Origin: a virus
Length of the DNA stretch: 35,049 nt
Direction: 5' to 3' (one strand)
Virus record (IMG/VR): IMGVR_UViG_3300033153_001975
Span: 1 to 35,049 of that record
Part shown: in pieces, positions 30,724 through 35,049 of the stretch
Numbering within the stretch: position 1 is the stretch's first letter
How the letters are laid out: the number at the start of each line of letters is the position of its first letter
Notes under the pieces: generated by a model
What the model was told of the DNA's origin: nothing
The model's database searches: none
Seen by the model: only the letters and a program-made list of their open reading frames with translations
Made by a program: the position numbers and the translations under genes

Positions 30724-32970
30724 ATGTTTGATTTAAATAAATTAGTAACACTTGGTGGACAAGGTAAAAGAGATGAAGCTTTTCAAACTTTCGGCTATAT
30801 AACAGCTGATAGTAAAGCTTCACTACTTACTTCTGGATACTTTAACGAACTTAAAGGAAAGGTATCTATAAACGATACTGTATATGTACAAGACACTGTT
30901 TTGGATACTTATTATTATTTAACTGTTTCTAGTATAGATTTAACAGGAACTGTGGAAGTTGTGGAACTGGCAACAGAAGCTGTATTAGGTGAACAAGATT
31001 ATATAGATTTCAAACAAGATGTTATTCCTGCTCCAACTTATAAAGAAGGTAGAATCTATTGGAATGATGGAGAATATACTTTAAATATAGACACTGGACT
31101 TGGTGATACTACTATACAAGTAGGGCAAGAAACTTTATTCTTATTCTATAATGATAGTGGTAGTACTATTGCAAATGGTAAAGTACTGCATCCTGTTGGT
31201 GGAACTATGGTAGGCGATGTGATTGTTCCTACTGTGGAACTTGCAAAAGCAGATAAATACGAAACTTGTCAAGGTACATTGACTGTATCAACAATGGAAG
31301 TGCTTAATGGAGAGTTAGGCTTTGCTACAAAGTTTGGTAAAGTAAGAGGAATAGATACATCAACTTTAGGTGCTGGTGCTCAAATATGGGTTTCAGATAC
31401 AGTTGCTGGTGAGTTCGTAAATAATCAACCTCAATTCCCTTCTTATGTTTTATCTATGGGTGGTACATTAAATTCTAGTGCTACAGAAGGTGAGTTATTT
31501 ATAAACCAAACTTCTGATGTTGATGATACTATCAATAATGCTTGGGATGGAGCTATAAGAGAAACTTTTGATTTTAGAGTAGCTAGTGATGGAGCTGATA
31601 TAACAGGTACTATTAGTAATCCTAATGCTACACATGATGATTTAACACTTATTTATTCAACAGGTTTTCATACTTTTGACGCTCCTTTAAATGGAGATAT
31701 CACATTAACTGCAGGGACAGATACAAACCCACAAGCTAATTATATTTATATACCTGAAAGCACAAAAGTTTTAACTGTTAGCACAAGTGAATTTCCTGAA
31801 GATATAGAACATTGTAGAGTGGCTTATGTACTATTAAGAAGTGCCAGTGCTACACAAACTGATGACGCATTAGTAAATCAAAATTGGAATGATCATATTA
31901 AAAAAGATACAAATAATGGTCATATTCTACATATAGCAGAAAGATTAAGAAAAGAACCTGCCAAATGGGATAGTGGAGTATTGGGTAGTTGTAGTGTATC
32001 AGGAAGCCCTAGCGAAGTATATATTTCCAATACATCGGGTAAAGTATTCCAATTACATAAACAATCTTTCCCAGCTCTTGATAGCTCAACTGGTGCTGTA
32101 ATACATATTATAAATGATAGCATAAATCCATATAAAGAATTAACAGACTTATCAGGGCAAATTATAGATGCTAATGGAGATGCTTTATCTAATAGATCTT
32201 TTAGTTTTGTTATGTGGGGTGTTCAAAATAAAGGTGGAGAAACTTCACATATAATGATCAACCTACCAACTGGAAGTTATTTAAAGAATACCCCTGATAA
32301 CGCGGTAAACGATGCAGACAATTATAGTGTTTATGATATACCAGCAAAGTTTGAAAGTGTAGGTTTCTTAATAGCTAGATTTACATATATCCTAGCAAGT
32401 AATGGTGTAGATTGGACTTTATATGATACACAAGATTTAAGAGGATTTCAACCAAGTAATGCAGCTGGTGGAGCGTCAGGTGGTGGCGGTGTTAGTGAGT
32501 TTACTGCTCTAACAGATACACCAAGTTCTTATACTGGACAAACTGGCAAAGTTGCAGTGGTGAATACTGGAGAAACAGCATTAGAGTTTGAAGAAGCGAC
32601 TGTAGAAACAGACTCAACCTTAACAGGAACTGGGACAGTTGCTAGTCCTTTAAGTGTAGCTGCTACTGAAACAACTTTATGGAGTGGAAGTGCTGGAACT
32701 GGGACTACTGTAAGCTTAAGTGATAGTATGTTGAATTATTCAAAAATATGGTTTAAGGCCGGTTCTACAGCAAATATAGATAGTGAAGCTTTAAATAAAA
32801 CATTTAGGGATTATTTATTAGCTGACAATACTAGGCTTTACACTTGTTCTAATACAGGTAATGCGACTGTATCAGAAAGGGTTTTAGTTAGTTTACAAAG
32901 TAACACTTCGGTTAAAGTGGACTTTACAGAAGGTGGTAAAACATTATTAGAAATAGTAGGGGAAGTATAA
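30724..32970 (+). CDS. Tail fiber / receptor-binding protein
   Basis: The 748-aa protein is beta-rich throughout, Thr/Ser/Gly-rich, with a glycine linker (NAAGGASGGGGVSEF) before the typical phage fiber repeat TALTDTPSSYTGQTGKVAVV and a C-terminal trimer-type beta domain. It begins with a conserved-looking N-terminal virion attachment region. Own promoter and place after the internal core genes fit. Host range is likely set here. Confidence 0.8.
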   Translation: MFDLNKLVTLGGQGKRDEAFQTFGYITADSKASLLTSGYFNELKGKVSINDTVYVQDTVLDTYYYLTVSSIDLTGTVEVVELATEAVLGEQDYIDFKQDVIPAPTYKEGRIYWNDGEYTLNIDTGLGDTTIQVGQETLFLFYNDSGSTIANGKVLHPVGGTMVGDVIVPTVELAKADKYETCQGTLTVSTMEVLNGELGFATKFGKVRGIDTSTLGAGAQIWVSDTVAGEFVNNQPQFPSYVLSMGGTLNSSATEGELFINQTSDVDDTINNAWDGAIRETFDFRVASDGADITGTISNPNATHDDLTLIYSTGFHTFDAPLNGDITLTAGTDTNPQANYIYIPESTKVLTVSTSEFPEDIEHCRVAYVLLRSASATQTDDALVNQNWNDHIKKDTNNGHILHIAERLRKEPAKWDSGVLGSCSVSGSPSEVYISNTSGKVFQLHKQSFPALDSSTGAVIHIINDSINPYKELTDLSGQIIDANGDALSNRSFSFVMWGVQNKGGETSHIMINLPTGSYLKNTPDNAVNDADNYSVYDIPAKFESVGFLIARFTYILASNGVDWTLYDTQDLRGFQPSNAAGGASGGGGVSEFTALTDTPSSYTGQTGKVAVVNTGETALEFEEATVETDSTLTGTGTVASPLSVAATETTLWSGSAGTGTTVSLSDSMLNYSKIWFKAGSTANIDSEALNKTFRDYLLADNTRLYTCSNTGNATVSERVLVSLQSNTSVKVDFTEGGKTLLEIVGEV

Positions 32971-33227
32971 TGATATATTGTATAAAAGGCGATAGTATTG
33001 GCAATGGTTCAAAATCAATTATAGGCGGAACTGATTTTAAAGGAACATTAGAAGAGGCTATGGAAATAGTAAATTCTAATAAACCTAAAAAAACCTACAT
33101 AGAATTAAGGGCAGAAGCTTATGGGTCTCCTGCTGAACAACTAGAATTTATAACAGAGTTCGGCTTAACTGCCTGGAAAGCTAAAGTTAAAGAGATAAAA
33201 GAACAATACCCTAAGGAGGAAGTATAA
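32970..33227 (+). CDS. Tail-fiber-associated small protein, 85 aa
   Basis: The C-terminal part YIELRAEAYGSPAEQLEFITEFG is the motif of small proteins behind phage fiber genes that often aid fiber assembly. Overlaps the fiber stop by one base and the next ATG by one. Confidence 0.6.
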   Translation: MIYCIKGDSIGNGSKSIIGGTDFKGTLEEAMEIVNSNKPKKTYIELRAEAYGSPAEQLEFITEFGLTAWKAKVKEIKEQYPKEEV

Positions 33228-33334
33228 TGGTTAAAATAATAAACAAAGTAAAGATTAAGGGCAAAGGAAGAGTAGTAAGTAAAGTTACCACTACACAAAG
33301 ATTAATGATCAAACCTAAAAAGAAGAAAGGTTAA
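33227..33334 (+). CDS. Very basic 35-aa protein
   Basis: ATG 33227 after AAGGAGGAAGTATA, overlapping the preceding stop (TAATG). The sequence (MVKIINKVKIKGKGRVVSKV..., end KPKKKKG) has 14 Lys/Arg in 35 residues. Could be a minor virion or nucleic-acid-binding peptide. It fills the interval to the next gene exactly. Confidence 0.6.
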   Translation: MVKIINKVKIKGKGRVVSKVTTTQRLMIKPKKKKG

Positions 33335-33336
33335 TT

Positions 33337-33705
33337 ATGAGTAATATAACAAATATTATTGGCAGCCTACCACCAGAGGTTATAGCAGAAATTAGAAATA
33401 CTGTTTCAAGGGAATATACAAGTTGGGATTATTATTTAATTGCTGGTATTGTACTATCTATTTTAGGTACTATCCTTGTTGGTGTCAAGTTGGTTTTAAA
33501 TGCTCGTAAAGCTGAGGATGAAAATACTATTAAACTTTTTAACACTTTAATTAAGCCATTGGAAAAAAGAGTTGAAATCATAGAACACGATCAAGATAAA
33601 AAAGAAGCTAGGTTCGAGAAGTTATTTGAAGAAATTGTTACTATAGGTAATAAAGTATCAAATACAGAAGGTATGGTAAAAGAACACGTAAGAAAGGATA
33701 AATAG
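33337..33705 (+). CDS. Membrane protein with coiled coil (holin candidate), 122 aa
   Basis: One membrane span at about 32-54 (YYLIAGIVLSILGTILVGVKLVL) then a charged coiled coil (KPLEKRVEIIEHDQDKKEAR). Located directly before the 62-aa membrane protein and endolysin. It might be holin or antiholin. Confidence 0.6.
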   Translation: MSNITNIIGSLPPEVIAEIRNTVSREYTSWDYYLIAGIVLSILGTILVGVKLVLNARKAEDENTIKLFNTLIKPLEKRVEIIEHDQDKKEARFEKLFEEIVTIGNKVSNTEGMVKEHVRKDK

Positions 33706-33894
33706 ATGGAATTATATATGTATGTACTAATAGGAGTTACTCTTATACTGGGCGGTATAGTTGTTTATATAGCTTGGAAAAAAAGCGACAACAACCCTAA
33801 TAACGATGCTACAGCGAATAGACTATCTAAGTTTTTAGATATAGCTATGCCAAAGCTTAAACAAGTATTCACATTCTGGAAATCAAATAAATAG
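33706..33894 (+). CDS. Small membrane protein (holin candidate), 62 aa
   Basis: Residues 3-24 (LYMYVLIGVTLILGGIVVYIAW) form one membrane span, followed by a polar then basic tail (LKQVFTFWKSNK). Size, topology and position just before the lysozyme gene fit a class III-like holin. Which of this and the 122-aa protein is the true holin cannot be told from sequence. Confidence 0.6.
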   Translation: MELYMYVLIGVTLILGGIVVYIAWKKSDNNPNNDATANRLSKFLDIAMPKLKQVFTFWKSNK

Positions 33895-33902
33895 GTGGAT
33901 AA

Positions 33903-34319
33903 ATGTTAGACCTTATAAAGAAATATGAAGGATGCGAGTTAGAAGCTTATAAATGTCCTGCAGGAATATGGACAATTGGTTTCGGTAGCACTTTTTATGA
34001 AGATGGTACTAAAATCAAAGAAGGTGATACAATCACTCAGGAACGAGCTGAAAGTCTATTGCAGTGGTATTGTACCAAAAAGATTAAACTACCTAACACA
34101 AGCTTAAATAACGGACAAATAGAGGCTATTTACTCACTTATCTATAACATTGGGCAAGGAGCCTTTGATAAATCTAGTTTAAAGAAGGCTATTGAGAATA
34201 GAGACTTATATAATATCTTTAATAACTGGAATTGGATTAAAGCAGGTGGGCAGACTTATAGAGGGTTATGCAAAAGAAGAAGTCATGAGTTGTATCTTTT
34301 TATGTCAGATAAATTTTAA
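33903..34319 (+). CDS. Endolysin, T4/P22-type lysozyme (GH24)
   Basis: The 138-aa enzyme has the GH24 catalytic layout E-8-C-5-T: Glu9 (KKYEG), Cys18 (AYKCPAG), Thr24 (WTIGFGST), with Cys in place of the T4 Asp20, a known variant. NNGQIEAIYSLIYNIG and WIKAGGQTYRGLCKRRSHEL are the other family blocks. It cleaves peptidoglycan glycan. No signal anchor is present, so it needs a holin to reach the periplasm. Confidence 0.9.
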   Translation: MLDLIKKYEGCELEAYKCPAGIWTIGFGSTFYEDGTKIKEGDTITQERAESLLQWYCTKKIKLPNTSLNNGQIEAIYSLIYNIGQGAFDKSSLKKAIENRDLYNIFNNWNWIKAGGQTYRGLCKRRSHELYLFMSDKF

Positions 34320-34348
34320 TTGACATTTATATATCTATAAACTATAAT
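34320..34348 (+). promoter_or_regulatory. Perfect consensus promoter before the NrdD-like peptide
   Basis: TTGACA (34320-34325), 17-nt spacer, TATAAT (34343-34348): full sigma70 consensus, starting at the endolysin stop codon. It lies about 28 nt before the NrdD-like ATG. No structural-class element is present. Confidence 0.82.
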
Positions 34349-34375
34349 TTAATTTTAACAAACTAGGAGTATAAT

Positions 34376-34522
34376 ATGATTTTAAAAGATGAAGATAGAC
34401 AAAGATGTGAAATTTGGACAAGGGCAATGGGATATTATAGACCAGTTTCTAATTTTAATATTGGTAAAAAATCTGAATTCAAAGAAAGAATTTGTTTCAC
34501 TGAAGGTAATTGCAATGTATAA
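34376..34522 (+). CDS. nrdD-like: Free-standing glycyl-radical peptide like the C terminus of anaerobic ribonucleotide reductase
   Basis: ATG 34376 follows ACTAGGAGTATAAT. The 48-aa product contains RCEIWTRAMGYYRPVSNFNI then GKKSEFKERICF, which corresponds to the very C-terminal glycyl-radical loop of class III reductase (NrdD): Gly19 in RAMGYYRP is the predicted radical site, and N28/GK30-31 with E34 match the conserved tail. The Zn-finger cysteines and barrel of NrdD are absent and no other reductase or NrdG gene is seen. It may replace the damaged domain of host NrdD, as YfiD does for pyruvate formate-lyase. It overlaps Rz by 8 nt. Confidence 0.75.
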   Translation: MILKDEDRQRCEIWTRAMGYYRPVSNFNIGKKSEFKERICFTEGNCNV

Positions 34523-34715
34523 ACGATTTTTAATAGGATTAGCTTTTATAGGTTCCCTAATAATGATATTCTTAAAAGGTAAACAAACTGGTATTGCTGA
34601 AAAAGAAAACGAACAACTTAAGAAGGATAAAAAAACTAATGATAAATTACAAAAGATTCGTAAAGACAGTTCTAAGCTTAGCCGTGCTGATAAATTGCGT
34701 GAGTTGTTCAAGTAG
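34515..34715 (+). CDS. Rz: Inner-membrane spanin subunit (Rz-like)
   Basis: ATG 34515 (inside the NrdD-like end) gives 66 aa: an N-terminal anchor (FLIGLAFIGSLIMIFLKG) then a charged coiled coil (AEKENEQLKKDKKTNDKLQK). This is the i-spanin design. A longer reading from 34389 would add 42 residues without a ribosome site. With Rz1 it fuses inner and outer membrane at the end of lysis. Confidence 0.75.
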   Translation: MYKRFLIGLAFIGSLIMIFLKGKQTGIAEKENEQLKKDKKTNDKLQKIRKDSSKLSRADKLRELFK

Positions 34716-34827
34716 TTTTTATTCTCAAGATTGTAAATTATTATTTGATTATAAAGATTATGGAATAACTTATCTTAACGATAAAAACATTGATTCATTA
34801 TACGAACATAAACAAATGTGTAAATAA
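34639..34827 (+). CDS. Rz1: Outer-membrane spanin lipoprotein (Rz1-like)
   Basis: ATG 34639, nested in the +1 frame of Rz and running past it by 112 nt. The 62-aa product has basic residues, a hydrophobic stretch (TVLSLAVLI) and a lipobox-like CVSC with lipidation Cys23, then a 40-aa periplasmic part ending EHKQMCK. Nested Rz/Rz1 is diagnostic for Gram-negative hosts. The -3 residue is Cys rather than Leu, a suboptimal lipobox. Confidence 0.7.
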   Translation: MINYKRFVKTVLSLAVLINCVSCSSSFYSQDCKLLFDYKDYGITYLNDKNIDSLYEHKQMCK

Positions 34828-34829
34828 AA

Positions 34830-34864
34830 GTAAAGCCACCCGATTAAAGGTGGCTCTTTTTTAA
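34830..34864. terminator. Bidirectional intrinsic terminator
   Basis: AGCCACC (34834-34840) and GGTGGCT (34849-34855) form a 7-bp stem with an 8-nt loop, followed on the plus strand by CTTTTTT and on the minus strand by a T-rich run (TTTACTTTTATTT). It separates the convergent Rz1 and rusA genes. Confidence 0.85.
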
Positions 34865-35049
34865 TCATAAAATATATCTATACCTCCAACATTACCCCAA
34901 TACTTGGTAGCTCTAATATCATATATATGGCTATCCTCTGGTAATACAGCATCCATTAAAGCTTTTAATAAGTTATCAATATCAGGTTTCTGTTGATGTG
35001 GTTGTCCTAACATCTCAGCTTTTTTCTTTTTACTCCAACTCTTAGGCAT
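34861..35049 (-). CDS. rusA: RusA-like Holliday junction resolvase, C-terminal part
   Basis: This is the 3' part of the gene starting at 170 and crossing the join. It contains the catalytic acidic residues: KPDIDN (Asp75 and Asp77 of the 114-aa protein) and Asp96 in YDIRATKYWG, spaced as in E. coli RusA (Asp70, Asp72, Asp91). The basic segment SWSKKKKAEM suits DNA binding. The stop lies in the terminator. Transcription comes from the leftward operon. Confidence 0.88.
   Translation of the reverse strand: MPKSWSKKKKAEMLGQPHQQKPDIDNLLKALMDAVLPEDSHIYDIRATKYWGNVGGIDIFYD
35036..35049. repeat. 14-bp terminal direct repeat, right copy
   Basis: Identical to bases 1-14; see the left copy. Merging the copies gives a circle of about 35,035 bp. 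Confidence 0.9.

Noticed and set aside
25885-30823. Several open frames antisense to the virion genes (for example 26202-26402, 28616-28933)
   Set aside because: Composition is low-complexity Leu/Ser/Ile, no ribosome sites, and they mirror AT-rich coding sequence of the large virion genes.
34389-34514. Extended N terminus for Rz
   Set aside because: The frame is open but it is the shadow of the NrdD-like gene; it has no ribosome site and would place 42 polar residues before the membrane anchor.
34594-34638. TTG start extending Rz1 by 15 residues
   Set aside because: No ribosome site at that TTG, and the ATG at 34639 gives a normal-length lipoprotein signal.
1-35049. Temperate lifestyle
   Set aside because: No integrase, excisionase pair, attachment core or CI-like repressor is visible; the single HTH protein alone is not enough.

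Overview
The window is an essentially complete genome of a lytic-looking, AT-rich tailed phage with a T7-like (podovirus) virion. The first 14 bases (1-14) are repeated as the last 14 (35036-35049), and one RusA gene runs across that join in frame, so the sequence is circular or circularly permuted with a unique length of about 35,035 bp. A spanin pair (Rz with an embedded Rz1 lipoprotein) shows that the host has an outer membrane. Strong Shine-Dalgarno sites and perfect sigma70-type promoters (TTGACA-17-TATAAT) show that transcription uses host-type RNA polymerase. A campylobacterotal (Arcobacter-like) host is only a guess from base composition and the NrdD-like peptide. No integrase, phage RNA polymerase, DNA polymerase, tRNA or CRISPR array is seen. 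Layout: two divergent transcription units start in a regulatory gap at about 11,640-11,800. The leftward unit (11,630 down to 170, then through the join into RusA ending at 34,861) holds more than 35 small, tightly overlapping genes, many with TAATG junctions and many below 60 codons. It carries a lambda-O-like initiator with iterons, a Twinkle/DnaB-like helicase and a Zn/HTH regulator. It also carries a recombination set: Rad52-like annealing protein, SSB-like protein, NinB-like protein, Ref/HNH-like nuclease, metallophosphoesterase and RusA. At least seven leftward promoters with 17-nt spacers are readable, several inside the 3' ends of preceding genes. The rightward unit (11,808-34,827) begins with small early genes. 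Then come small and large terminase, a GNAT-like protein, portal, a Bbp19-like protein, scaffold, terminator, capsid, a capsid-downstream protein, tail tubular A and B, three internal virion proteins (the largest, 1537 aa, has an HELTH zincin motif), tail fiber, holin candidates, lysozyme, an NrdD-like glycyl-radical peptide and Rz/Rz1. Three structural promoters share the element AGCTTGARTAASATTT and an 18-nt spacer, unlike the 17-nt leftward class. A bidirectional terminator at 34,830-34,864 separates the convergent ends. Most notable: a free-standing 48-aa protein matching the C-terminal glycyl-radical segment of anaerobic ribonucleotide reductase, driven by its own perfect promoter inside the lysis cassette. 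Next is a leader RNA (10,738-10,842) in front of the replication genes, where one strand can pair either with the transcript 5' end or with the Shine-Dalgarno. Others are a closed-stem candidate small RNA with its own perfect promoter (8,189-8,271), a three-way-junction leader at 12,385-12,440, 11-bp iterons in the initiator gene, and a gene apparently starting with ATT just before the large terminase.
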